From NCBI GenBank assembly GCA_030065575.1, contig JASJDZ010000001.1, positions 124,001-188,000 on the forward strand: a DNA stretch of 64,000 nt, given 5' to 3'. The DNA is from Acidimicrobiia bacterium (GTDB taxonomy: Bacteria; Actinomycetota; Acidimicrobiia; Spongiisociales; UBA5794). Positions 18,495 to 26,778 of this stretch are shown piece after piece. How positions within the stretch are numbered: position 1 is the stretch's first letter; each line of letters starts with the position of its first letter. Position numbers and translations under genes: made by a program. Below the pieces are notes generated by a model. That model searched no databases, was not told where the DNA came from, and worked only from the letters and a program-made list of their open reading frames with translations.

Positions 18495-19550
18495 ATGGGT
18501 CAACGAATGAACAGAGACAATCACAGCGCGGGCGTGCTGCTGGCCGTATCCGCGATGGTGGTTGCGCTCCTGGCCGGATGCTCCGGAGAAACCGCCGCGG
18601 ATACGACCACGACGGCGCCCGTACCCGACAGCTGCGACACGGTCACCGGCCTTGTTTCTGTGAGGACGCTGCAGTCGATACCCAATCATGACTGCTCAGA
18701 TTGGATCGACCTCTCGATCGGTCGGGCAGTGCAGGCCAGTACCGGCAGCGCATCCGTGTGGAGCAGGCGAACTGAGGCCGGTTCAGCACTCATCGTTGGG
18801 GCGATTCACACTCTCGGACAGGGCTGGTACGGTCCCGCCGACACCAGCGTTGCCGAAATGCTGCAGGACCCATCCAGCTACACAGGCATACCCCGGTTGT
18901 TTCTCCAGCACCCCGATGGCAGTGGCCCCGATCCAATGGCCAGCCCGTGGTTCGCCCTGTACAACCCGGCGATTGCCGGCGAGCGAAACAACAACCTCAT
19001 GACGGACGTGTTGCCTCGCGAGGACTTCTACGTCGCGGTTGCCGATAGCCAGAAGCTCGATGTGAGCGGGCTCGCCCAGGTGCCCGATCCGTTGACTCCC
19101 GGGCAGGTGCCGCTCTTTGATCCGGACGGCGTGACGCTTGCCGACGAGACAGCCGGCGAAGCCAACGACGGAGCCCTCGTGATGCTCCTGGGCTATCCGA
19201 ATGAAACCGGCGAGCTGACGGCTTCCGTTGGTCGGGTCCTGGGTGACGAGGCTGCACGGGGTGCAATCGAGTCCCTGGCTGCAGCGGGCGACTCCGAGGG
19301 CACGATTGCGTACGAGCCAGAGGTGGAGATGATTCTCGAGGGGGTCGCAGTCGCCGGAATGAGCGGTGGACCCGTAGTCGACCGGGACGGGAGACTGATC
19401 GGCATACTGGTTCGGGCGACAAGCACGCCCGACGGCGTCCACTACGCCAGGGCGGTACGGATGACATGGATAACCGCAGAACTGGCCGACGCGTTCGAGT
19501 CGCTTTCGGCGGACATGCAGATGCCGATTGCTCGCTACCTGGAGAACTAG
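18495..19550 (+). CDS. Lipoprotein with trypsin-like serine-protease domain
   Basis: 351 aa as opened at 18495, or 347 aa if translation begins at MNRDN. A signal peptide ends in the lipobox LLAGC, then a Thr-rich linker. The C-terminal half carries GMSGGPVVDRDGRLIGILVRA, the nucleophile strand of trypsin/HtrA-like enzymes. SALIVGAIHTLGQG could hold the catalytic His, and the Asp is uncertain (possibly NNLMTDVL). It would be tethered outside the membrane, cleaving or binding envelope proteins. The family is divergent, so activity is not assured. It starts 15 bp after glpX. Confidence 0.7.
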   Translation: MGQRMNRDNHSAGVLLAVSAMVVALLAGCSGETAADTTTTAPVPDSCDTVTGLVSVRTLQSIPNHDCSDWIDLSIGRAVQASTGSASVWSRRTEAGSALIVGAIHTLGQGWYGPADTSVAEMLQDPSSYTGIPRLFLQHPDGSGPDPMASPWFALYNPAIAGERNNNLMTDVLPREDFYVAVADSQKLDVSGLAQVPDPLTPGQVPLFDPDGVTLADETAGEANDGALVMLLGYPNETGELTASVGRVLGDEAARGAIESLAAAGDSEGTIAYEPEVEMILEGVAVAGMSGGPVVDRDGRLIGILVRATSTPDGVHYARAVRMTWITAELADAFESLSADMQMPIARYLEN

Positions 19551-19644
19551 CGGCTGCGCTCACCCCCGAACGCACCGTGGCCGCCCACAACCGCGCGCAG
19601 GCGGCATCGACACCCCTGCGGGATGCAGGTCTAGGCTCGATGCC

Positions 19645-20625
19645 ATGAGAACCACGAGCATTCCCCGGGTTGACCGACCGGTTTCGGTCGTCGGATTTGG
19701 CTGCTGGGCGCTGAGCGGACCCGATGTGTGGACCTCGGGCAGCGACGCCGCCGGGACCGCAGCAGTGCACCGGGCAATCGAGCTGGGAATCAACTTCTTC
19801 GATGTGGCGCCCGTCTACGGCCTCGGTCGCGCCGAGGAGGTGCTGGGCTCCGCATTGGGAGACAGTCGAGACGATGTGGTCATCGCCACCAAGTGTGGAC
19901 TGGTGTGGGACGAGGCCGGCAAGGTCACCAACAACCTCACGGGTCCAAGTCTTCGTGAGGAGATCGAAGCGAGCCTGCGACGGCTTCAGACCGACTACGT
20001 CGACATCTACCAGATCCACTGGCCGGACCCGGCAACCCCGATTGAGGAGTCGATGGAGGCCCTTCTCGCCATTCAGGACTCCGGCGAGGTGCGGCACATC
20101 GGCGTCTCGAACTTCTCTGTCGCCGACACCGAAACGGCGCTCGGTTGCGGGCGGCTGGCGACCTACCAGGGTTTGCTGAACCTTCTCGAACCCAATGCCG
20201 AGTCCTATCACGGGATACCGCTCGACTATCGATCCTTCGCCGAGGTGCTGCCCTTCGTTGCCGAGCATGACATGTCGTTCCTGCCATACAGCCCGATCAT
20301 GCAAGGGCTTCTTTCGGATTCGTATGATCCGGGAGCGGTCGGCCCTCAGGATGTGCGACGGGAGAATCCCAACCTCTTTGGGCCTAAAGCCGATGCATAC
20401 CTGCATGCTGCCGCACGCCTCCGGAGGCTTGCCCGCGACATGGGTAGACCCCTCGAGCAGGTCGCCGTCAACTGGCTGGCCGCCCAACCCGGGATGGGCC
20501 CGGTGATCGCCGGAGCCGAAACTGTGGCGCAAGTGGAGGCAACCGCCGCAGCCGGTAGCTGGGAACTGACGTCGGAAGAGATCACCGCTGTCACCGAGGC
20601 AGCAGTCGCTAGCTTCCGCCGGTGA
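19645..20625 (+). CDS. Aldo/keto reductase
   Basis: 326 aa. AKR signatures: DVAPVYGLGRAEEVLGSAL with the catalytic Tyr in the VYG position, VVIATKCGL (catalytic Lys), DIYQIHWPD (His), RHIGVSNFS, and the C-terminal NADP site WLAAQPGMGPVIAGAETVAQVE. It reduces carbonyls with NADPH; the substrate is unknown. The ATG at 19645 starts right before the first beta strand. The next gene (MFS) overlaps its stop by 4 bp, so the two form an operon. Confidence 0.9.
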   Translation: MRTTSIPRVDRPVSVVGFGCWALSGPDVWTSGSDAAGTAAVHRAIELGINFFDVAPVYGLGRAEEVLGSALGDSRDDVVIATKCGLVWDEAGKVTNNLTGPSLREEIEASLRRLQTDYVDIYQIHWPDPATPIEESMEALLAIQDSGEVRHIGVSNFSVADTETALGCGRLATYQGLLNLLEPNAESYHGIPLDYRSFAEVLPFVAEHDMSFLPYSPIMQGLLSDSYDPGAVGPQDVRRENPNLFGPKADAYLHAAARLRRLARDMGRPLEQVAVNWLAAQPGMGPVIAGAETVAQVEATAAAGSWELTSEEITAVTEAAVASFRR

Positions 20626-21872
20626 TCGAAACCCTCTTTCCGAAGCGGCTGGGTACGAGCTTCCGTTGGCTGGTCGTTTCGTCGTGGGTGAGCAACCTCG
20701 GCGATGGCATTGCACTCGCCGCCGGACCACTGCTGGTGGCGTCTCTGACCGAGAGTGCATTCCTCGTGGCATTTGCCGCAACGCTGCAGTGGACACCCGC
20801 TCTCCTATTCGGGCTCTTCGCTGGAGTCGTGACCGATCGACTCGACCGGCGGCGGCTCATTGTCACGGTGGATCTGATCCGCACGATCGTGCTCGTCGTG
20901 CTCGCCGGGACGATCGTCACCGACAACGTCAGCATCGAGTTGGTCCTCGGCACGCTGTTCGTGCTCGGAACAGCTGAGGTGTTCGTCGACAACACGGCAT
21001 CGACCTTGTTGCCGATGCTTGTCGAGCGGGAGGATCTCACGGTAGGCAACGCACGCCTCATGGCAGGCTTCGTTACCCTCAATCAGCTTGCCGGGCCGCC
21101 ACTGGGCGCCGCGCTGTTTGCCGTCGGGTGGGCGCTGCCGTTCACGACCCAGGCCGCATTGGTCGCACTTGGCGCCGGGTTGATTCTCAAAGTCAGCCTT
21201 CCGCCCCACGGCGTCGACTCGGACGAACGACTTCAGGTTCGGCGCGAAATCGCTGAGGGCGTTCGGTGGACGCGACGCCATCCAGCGGTGCGGACTCTGG
21301 TGCTGACCATCTTCACTTTCAACATCACGTTCGGCGCCGCCTGGTCGGTGCTGGTGCTCTACGCGACCGACCATCTCGGCCTGGGGGAGGTCGGCTTCGG
21401 ACTCATCACCACCTTGATTGCAGCGGGTGGTCTCATCGGCACCCTCGGCTATGACTGGATCACGGCCCGTGTCCGGCTAGGGAACATCATGCGCATCGGC
21501 CTGATCGTCGAGACGCTCATGCATCTCGGTCTTGCCTCAACAGATCGACCGCTCGTTGCCATGCCGATCTTCTTCGTGTTCGGCGTCCATGCGTTCGTGT
21601 GGGGGACAACATCGGTGACCATCCGGCAACGCGCTGTACCGACCAGCCTTCAGGGCCGGGTTTCCTCGGTCAACGTCGTGGGCTCGACCGGTGGCCTTGT
21701 CGTCGGCTCACTCATCGGCGGGGTCCTGGCGCAGACCTGGGGAGTGACCGCTCCGTTCTGGTTCGGCTTCGCCGGGTCGGCTCTGTTCGTTGTTCTCATC
21801 TGGCGTGAGCTCCGCCACATCTCCCATGAGGACGAGCCGGTGACCAGGACCCAACAGAAGACCCCGAAGTAG
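20622..21872 (+). CDS. MFS transporter, EntS/multidrug-exporter-like
   Basis: 416 aa with about 12 membrane helices. The start FPKRLGTSFRWLVVSSWVSNLGDGIALAAGPLLVASLT and the loop GVVTDRLDRRRLIV match the DHA3/EntS-type subfamily of MFS drug or siderophore exporters. The motif-A loop is GVVTDRLDRR. Its GTG overlaps the aldo/keto reductase stop, suggesting the pair handles one compound. Substrate unknown. The product has no extra domains. Confidence 0.88.
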   Translation: MIETLFPKRLGTSFRWLVVSSWVSNLGDGIALAAGPLLVASLTESAFLVAFAATLQWTPALLFGLFAGVVTDRLDRRRLIVTVDLIRTIVLVVLAGTIVTDNVSIELVLGTLFVLGTAEVFVDNTASTLLPMLVEREDLTVGNARLMAGFVTLNQLAGPPLGAALFAVGWALPFTTQAALVALGAGLILKVSLPPHGVDSDERLQVRREIAEGVRWTRRHPAVRTLVLTIFTFNITFGAAWSVLVLYATDHLGLGEVGFGLITTLIAAGGLIGTLGYDWITARVRLGNIMRIGLIVETLMHLGLASTDRPLVAMPIFFVFGVHAFVWGTTSVTIRQRAVPTSLQGRVSSVNVVGSTGGLVVGSLIGGVLAQTWGVTAPFWFGFAGSALFVVLIWRELRHISHEDEPVTRTQQKTPK

Positions 21873-21920
21873 GCCCAGAACCTTCCGTCCGCAAATCGCA
21901 TAGAATCGCCCACGACTTCG

Positions 21921-22055
21921 ATGAATCCTGAAACACGTCCCGCTGAACCTAGGGCCGCGACCCTCGCTGATTCGAGAGATCCGATTCGACTGTCGATCCT
22001 CGAGGAACTGAGCTCCGGGCAGCGCTGGACGCTCGTCAGCAAGGTTTCACCGTGA
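21921..22055 (+). pseudogene. Truncated ArsR-family regulator remnant (44 aa)
   Basis: ATG to TGA, 44 codons, too short for a normal ArsR (about 100 aa). The core ATLADSRDPIRLSILEELSS matches the first helices of ArsR proteins (A-L-A-D-P-T-R-L-R-I-L-E-L-L). The DNA-recognition helix and metal-binding Cys motif are absent: translation ends SKVSP and stops, with the stop overlapping the ACR3 start by 4 bp. Position directly before an arsenite exporter supports an ArsR origin. It may now serve only as a leader peptide that couples translation into ACR3. Confidence 0.65.
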
Positions 22056-23122
22056 CCTCCTCCACCAACGCCGAGGCGCCCGTTCTCGAGCGGCTCTCGC
22101 TCCTAGATCGCTTCCTACCAGCATGGATTGGGCTCGCCATGGCCGCCGGGATCCTTCTCGGCCGGCTCGTCCCCGATCTCAACGACTGGCTCGACACAGT
22201 CAAGATTGGCACGGTCTCCCTGCCTATAGCCGTCGGGCTCCTAGCCATGATGTATCCCGTGCTGGCCAAGGTCCGGTACTCAAAGATTGGCGAGATAGCC
22301 GCCGACCGCAAGCTCATGGCGACCTCGCTGATTCTCAACTGGATCATCGGTCCGGCATTGATGTTCGCCCTCGCCTGGCTGATGCTCCCCGATCTGCCCG
22401 AGTACCGCACCGGCCTGATCATCATCGGTCTTGCCCGTTGCATCGCCATGGTCCTCATCTGGAATGATCTCGCCTGCGGCGACCGGGAAGCGGCGGCGGT
22501 CCTCGTTGCCATCAATTCGGTCTTCCAGATCGTCGCCTACTCGGTGCTCGGCTACTTCTACCTGCAGCTTCTACCCGATTGGCTAGGGCTCGATACCGCC
22601 ACACTGGATGTCACGATGTGGGATATCGCCAAGATTGTCCTCGTCTTCCTGGGCATCCCACTTGCCGCCGGTTATCTCACCCGAACATGGGGCGAGCGAG
22701 CCCGCGGCATTGCCTGGTACGAGAGCACCTTCATCCCGCGGATCGCACCGTGGGCGCTGTACGGGTTGTTGTTCACCATCGTGATCCTGTTCGCACTCCA
22801 AGGCGAGACCATCACCGAGCAACCGCTCGACGTTGCCCGGATCGCCCTTCCGCTTCTGATCTACTTCGCTCTCATGTGGGCTGTGTCGTTCGCTCTGGGC
22901 CTGTGGCTCCGGCTCACCTACGAGAAGAACACGACGGTGGCGTTCACCGCCGCGTCCAACAACTTCGAACTCGCCATCGCGGTGGCTATCGGGGTCTTCG
23001 GGGTTTCCTCCGGCGAGGCTCTGGCGGGGGTGGTTGGTCCGCTCATCGAAGTCCCCGTTCTGGTCGGGCTCGTCTACGTTGCCCTATGGGCCCGACGTAG
23101 GTTCTACCCGGGCCATAGCTGA
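22052..23122 (+). CDS. acr3: ACR3-family arsenite efflux permease
   Basis: 356 aa with ten hydrophobic segments. The ACR3 signature GLARCIAMVLIWNDLACGDREAAAVLVAINSV-type block is present in full (the catalytic-site Cys is in LARCIAM). Other blocks are LDRFLPAWIGLAMAAGILLG at the start and TAASNNFELAIAVAIGVFG near the end. It exports arsenite, and sometimes antimonite, driven by the proton gradient. The start is a GTG that overlaps the ArsR remnant by 4 bp. No arsenate reductase is nearby. Confidence 0.95.
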   Translation: MTSSTNAEAPVLERLSLLDRFLPAWIGLAMAAGILLGRLVPDLNDWLDTVKIGTVSLPIAVGLLAMMYPVLAKVRYSKIGEIAADRKLMATSLILNWIIGPALMFALAWLMLPDLPEYRTGLIIIGLARCIAMVLIWNDLACGDREAAAVLVAINSVFQIVAYSVLGYFYLQLLPDWLGLDTATLDVTMWDIAKIVLVFLGIPLAAGYLTRTWGERARGIAWYESTFIPRIAPWALYGLLFTIVILFALQGETITEQPLDVARIALPLLIYFALMWAVSFALGLWLRLTYEKNTTVAFTAASNNFELAIAVAIGVFGVSSGEALAGVVGPLIEVPVLVGLVYVALWARRRFYPGHS

Positions 23123-23150
23123 CGCAGCCGCTGCGGACTCTCTCGAGCAG

Positions 23151-23181
23151 GGAGGCCCCGGGAGCAAACCCCGGGGCCTCC
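23151..23181. terminator. Strong bidirectional hairpin between acr3 and DUF4386 gene
   Basis: A perfect 12-bp GC-rich stem, GGAGGCCCCGGG (23151-23162) with CCCGGGGCCTCC (23170-23181), and a 7-nt loop. It sits in the 75-bp gap between convergent genes. Confidence 0.8.
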
Positions 23182-23197
23182 GCTGGTCCGGGAGCAA

Positions 23198-23938
23198 TCA
23201 GACGCTGAAGCGCTTCGTACGCAGTAGCCACAGACCGAGCCAGCCCTCTCCGATCAGCGAGGGAACAGCCACGATGGCGAGGAAGAGCGATGCGTAGCTC
23301 TCGTAGTCAGAGAGCAAGCCGCGTGCGGCCGTGTCGACCACGTAGGCAACGCCGGCGGCGATGAGCAGCCAGGACATAGCCCTGGGCACCCAGCCGGAGC
23401 GTCCGACCAGACTCCCGAGGAGCACGAGGTGTAGACCGAATGCAGCCAGGCCAATGAGCCATGTCGTCTCGAACGAGTTGAGCGACATCATCACCTGCGC
23501 ATTGACCTGCTCGGCACCGAGCGCAGCGACGAAGTCCGCACTCCCGAGCATCTGCAGCACCTCGAAGAAGTAGACGAGGCCGGCGCCGAGGAACACCGTG
23601 TAAGTGAGCCGGAACCAGGCAGTGACCAGCGAGACGTCCCTATCGACCTGGCGGAACACCATGTGCAGTGCCCAGGAGACGATCACATCCAGCAGGAACA
23701 CCACCAGGAAGGCGATGAGCCCGATCCGGAAAACCCCGATCGATTCGGTGATGTTGGCCACCGTGGCAGCCGCATCATCGGAAACGACCATCGCTTCGAC
23801 AACCATGAAGTTGGCGAAGATTGCGAGGGTGTAGATCAGCACGTAGGACACACCGGCGATCCGAGCCGCCCGATGGGCGGAGACTGGCGGGTTGTCGAAT
23901 TCGGTCCTGGTGGCTGGAGTGCGTGTGAGTGTCTTCAT
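23198..23938 (-). CDS. DUF4386 membrane protein
   Basis: 246 aa with about six to seven membrane helices. The start HRAARIAGVSYVLIYTLAIF and the phrase VIVSWALHMVFRQVDRDVSLV are typical of DUF4386 proteins, whose function is unknown. It follows the alcohol-dehydrogenase-like gene by 3 bp and should be co-transcribed with it, under the TetR-type regulator upstream. Confidence 0.8.
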   Translation of the reverse strand: MKTLTRTPATRTEFDNPPVSAHRAARIAGVSYVLIYTLAIFANFMVVEAMVVSDDAAATVANITESIGVFRIGLIAFLVVFLLDVIVSWALHMVFRQVDRDVSLVTAWFRLTYTVFLGAGLVYFFEVLQMLGSADFVAALGAEQVNAQVMMSLNSFETTWLIGLAAFGLHLVLLGSLVGRSGWVPRAMSWLLIAAGVAYVVDTAARGLLSDYESYASLFLAIVAVPSLIGEGWLGLWLLRTKRFSV

Positions 23939-23941
23939 TGC

Positions 23942-24958
23942 TCAGATCCTGTTCCGATGGATTGCGATGACCGACTTGCCTTCTGCGTTGCCGGCAACGA
24001 GGTCGGAGATGGCGGTCGCAGCCGAGTCGAGCTCGTAGCGATGGCCGACTCGAGGAGTTACTTCTCCGCTCTCGATGAACTCAGCCAGTCGGTCGATGTG
24101 GCGGTGGTGCTCCTGGCTGATGAACATCACCAGCCGTTGCGACACAAATGGGGACAAGAGCATGGCCCTGATCTGCCTACCGATGCCTCCGGTCAGCTTG
24201 CCGCCGTCTTCGCCCCCGACGATGACCAGGGTCCCGTTCTGGGTGAGCGCACGGCGCAGCTTGCGTAGCGGGTTGCGGCCACCCGTGTCGATGATGAGGT
24301 CGTATTCAGCGCTGCCGTCTAGATAGTCGGCCTCCCGGTAGTCGATGACATGGTCCGCACCGAGCGACTGGACGAGCGTTGCTTTGCGGCCGCTGGCGAC
24401 GCCGGTGACGACGGCACCCGCGGCTTTAGCGAGCTGGACTGCGTAGCCGCCAACTCCCCCCGAAGCGCCGATGACGAGGACACGCTGTCCCGACTGAACC
24501 TTCCCCTGGTCGAATAGGGCCTGGAGGGCGGTGATACCGGAGATCGCAGCGACGCCTGCTTGCTCGAAGCTGATGTTGCCGGGCTTGTGCGACAGCTTCT
24601 TCTCTTCAGCCACCGCATACTCGGCGTAGGCCCCCCGGGCGATACCAAAGACATCGTCGCCGACCTCGAAACGGGTCACGCCCTCGCCGACAGCGACAAC
24701 ACGCCCGGACGCGTCGAGCCCCGGGATCGGCTGCTTGGGCTTGGTGAGTCCGAAGCCGGTGAGGCGAACGAGGTAGGGCAGGCCGGTCATCAGATGCCAG
24801 ACGCCCCGGTCGACACCGGCGGCGTGCATCTCGATGAGAACCTCCTCGGGACCAGCCTCGGGACGTGCGGTCTCAACAGCGGTAAGTGAATCTGCCGATC
24901 CGTACGAGTGCTGCGTGACGGCCCGCATCAGATCGGTTGGTCTTTGTGTTACTTCCAT
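23942..24958 (-). CDS. Zinc-independent NAD(P)H-dependent alcohol dehydrogenase / quinone-oxidoreductase-like enzyme
   Basis: 338 aa from the ATG at 24958, chosen because AGGAAG lies 8 nt upstream; a further in-frame ATG at 24973 is possible. MDR family: GroES-like N half with EVLIEMHAAGVDRGVWHLMTGLPYLVRLTGFGL-type sequence, IPGLDASGRVVAVGEGV, and the Rossmann motif VLVIGASGGVGGYAVQLAKAAGA. Catalytic-zinc cysteines are absent, which places it with zeta-crystallin/quinone reductases. It is the first gene of an operon with DUF4386, divergent from a TetR gene. Confidence 0.88.
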   Translation of the reverse strand: MEVTQRPTDLMRAVTQHSYGSADSLTAVETARPEAGPEEVLIEMHAAGVDRGVWHLMTGLPYLVRLTGFGLTKPKQPIPGLDASGRVVAVGEGVTRFEVGDDVFGIARGAYAEYAVAEEKKLSHKPGNISFEQAGVAAISGITALQALFDQGKVQSGQRVLVIGASGGVGGYAVQLAKAAGAVVTGVASGRKATLVQSLGADHVIDYREADYLDGSAEYDLIIDTGGRNPLRKLRRALTQNGTLVIVGGEDGGKLTGGIGRQIRAMLLSPFVSQRLVMFISQEHHRHIDRLAEFIESGEVTPRVGHRYELDSAATAISDLVAGNAEGKSVIAIHRNRI

Positions 24959-24980
24959 TCTGCTCTTCCTCATGTTGGTT

Positions 24981-25027
24981 CGTACTTAGTACGAGTGACT
25001 TGCCGAACCATAACCGTACTTAGTACG
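24981..25027. promoter_or_regulatory. Two identical TetR-type operator palindromes
   Basis: Two copies of the 13-bp perfect palindrome CGTACTTAGTACG, at 24981-24993 and 25015-25027, in the gap between the divergent oxidoreductase and TetR genes. Copy 1 is 23 bp before the oxidoreductase start and copy 2 is 33 bp before the regulator start, so one repressor could shut both promoters. Confidence 0.8.
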
Positions 25028-25059
25028 ATGTGTCAAGAAGCGATTCTGGAGAACCCGAC

Positions 25060-25707
25060 GTGAGTCTCACCAAGGAACGCGTGCTCGACGGGGCAATGGC
25101 CCTCGCCGACGACATCGGCATCGAAGCATTCACGATCCGCAAGCTGGCCGCCGCACTCGACGTGAAGCCGATGACCATCTATCACCACATCCCGTCAAAG
25201 GAGCAGATCCTCGACGGGATGGTGGACATCGTGTTCAGCCAGATCGCCCTCCCTCCGGAGGATCTGCCCTGGGAGGAGGCGATTCGTGTTCGCTGCCGAT
25301 CAATGCGCGACGTGCTCAAGCGCCACTGGTGGGCGGCGCCTCTAATGGAGTCCCGGCTCTCGCCCGGCCACGAGACACTGCTTCACCACGATGCGGTGCT
25401 CGGCTGTCTGCGCCGGGGAGGGCTGTCGTTGTCGATGACGGCGCACGCCATTGCAGTCCTCGACAGCTACCTCTATGGCTTCGCATTCGAGGAGGCTCAT
25501 CTCCCGGGCGGTGGTGGGGAGGAGATCATCCCGGTTGCCGAGGATCTCGCCGCATTCCTGCCCCCCGATGTGTACCCGAATCTCTACGAGTTCACCACCG
25601 AGCATGTCATGAAGGAGACCGACTACAGCTTCGGCAACTCATTCGAGTTCGGCCTCGATCTCATCATCGATGCACTGCGAGCGGCGGCGCAGGAGGATGC
25701 GGGCTGA
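25060..25707 (+). CDS. TetR/AcrR-family transcriptional regulator
   Basis: 215 aa from a GTG with GGAG 7 nt upstream; the alternative GTG at 25030 abuts the operator. The N-terminal HTH is classic: KERVLDGAMALADDIGIEAFTIRKLAAALDVKPMTIYHH-type block with SKEQILDGMVD. The C-terminal ligand domain (about 80-210, WAAPLMESRLSPGHETLLHH) belongs to the TetR_C_1 group. It lies divergent to the oxidoreductase/DUF4386 operon and probably represses it and itself through the two 13-bp palindromes. Confidence 0.92.
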   Translation: MSLTKERVLDGAMALADDIGIEAFTIRKLAAALDVKPMTIYHHIPSKEQILDGMVDIVFSQIALPPEDLPWEEAIRVRCRSMRDVLKRHWWAAPLMESRLSPGHETLLHHDAVLGCLRRGGLSLSMTAHAIAVLDSYLYGFAFEEAHLPGGGGEEIIPVAEDLAAFLPPDVYPNLYEFTTEHVMKETDYSFGNSFEFGLDLIIDALRAAAQEDAG

Positions 25708-25708
25708 G

Positions 25709-26698
25709 TCAGCCTGCCAAGTCCCGCTCATAGGTCGCGCCCTGCGAGTGAAGCTCAAAGCCGAGGCCGGTGTAGAGCCGCAGCGCCCTGTTCGGATTCT
25801 CGACGTGGACACCCAGCGCCGCCTCCGTCATGCCCCTCTTCTCGAACTCGCGCAGGGTTGCGCAGATGAGTGCAGTCGCAATCCCCCGCTTGCGGTAGTC
25901 GCGCTTGGTGAAGATCCACTCGCACCAGCCGCGCCGCTGGTCGAGTTCATCATTCTCTTCAGCGTTGATGTAACCGCGCACTTGCCCGACGACCTGGTCA
26001 TCGGCCCAGGCAATCTTCCACATCGACTCATCACGATGCGGGAACTCGAGGAACCACACCCAATCCTCCTCGGTCGGTTCCCGGTATCCCCAGTGATCGC
26101 GAGCAGCCTCCCACTCAGCATCGAAGATCGGGCGAAGGTGCCCCTCCGCAACCGGGCGTATCTCTAGGCCTTCCGGCAGCGGGCCCTCAGGGATGTGATC
26201 CAGATGGGGCCGAACCAATTCCGCGTGATGCTGAGTCGCCCGGTAGCCAAAGCTCTCGAGCAACGCCTGCCCCGGTGAAGGAAAGCTGTCGACACCGCTC
26301 CGCAACACCCTGTTGGATTTCTCATGAGCCTCGGCCATCTCGGTGAGATGATCGATAGCCCAGCTCAGCAGCGCCGCCCCGATCCCGCGATGGCGCCAAT
26401 CGGGCAGCACCTTGCCGATGTGTCTGTAGACGCGCAGTCCGTCTGCCTCGTCCCACCATCGAGTGACCGCCATCGCCACGGGCCGGCCGGCCACCTCCAC
26501 GAACATGATGTCCTTTTCCGGCTCCATCCCCGCCGTGTTGTCAAAGGTGACTCGCAGATCCTCGACCGTATGGACGGCCCCGACTCCGTCAGCAGCCAGC
26601 TCAGCGTTGACGAGATGCGTGGCGTGCTCGTAGTCGTCGCCGCCAATCCAAAGACGGGCGGCAATGTCGGGCACTTCGGGAAGGACGATCTCAGCCAC
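25709..26698 (-). CDS. Tandem-GNAT N-acetyltransferase
   Basis: 329 aa, two GNAT domains. The N-terminal half has HIGKVLPDWRHRGIGAALLSWAI (acetyl-CoA loop R-x-x-G-I-G-A). The C-terminal half has WCEWIFTKRDYRKRGIATALICA and AALGVHVENPNRALRLYTGLGF. This is the mycothiol-synthase-like two-domain architecture, but substrate residues cannot be judged, so MshD is not claimed. Convergent with the TetR gene by 1 bp and divergent from the methyltransferase cassette. Confidence 0.85.
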   Translation of the reverse strand: MAEIVLPEVPDIAARLWIGGDDYEHATHLVNAELAADGVGAVHTVEDLRVTFDNTAGMEPEKDIMFVEVAGRPVAMAVTRWWDEADGLRVYRHIGKVLPDWRHRGIGAALLSWAIDHLTEMAEAHEKSNRVLRSGVDSFPSPGQALLESFGYRATQHHAELVRPHLDHIPEGPLPEGLEIRPVAEGHLRPIFDAEWEAARDHWGYREPTEEDWVWFLEFPHRDESMWKIAWADDQVVGQVRGYINAEENDELDQRRGWCEWIFTKRDYRKRGIATALICATLREFEKRGMTEAALGVHVENPNRALRLYTGLGFELHSQGATYERDLAG

Positions 26699-26778
26699 AA
26701 CCGAACGCTACCGGGGGCGGCCAGAGAGCGGCAACCCACCTGCCGTTCCCGGTTCGTGTCACACCCAACAGTTATGGT

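Noticed and set aside
18997-20796. Minus-strand open frame of 599 codons
   Set aside because: It is antisense to the trypsin-like lipoprotein and aldo/keto reductase genes, rich in Arg/Pro/Ser, and matches no family.
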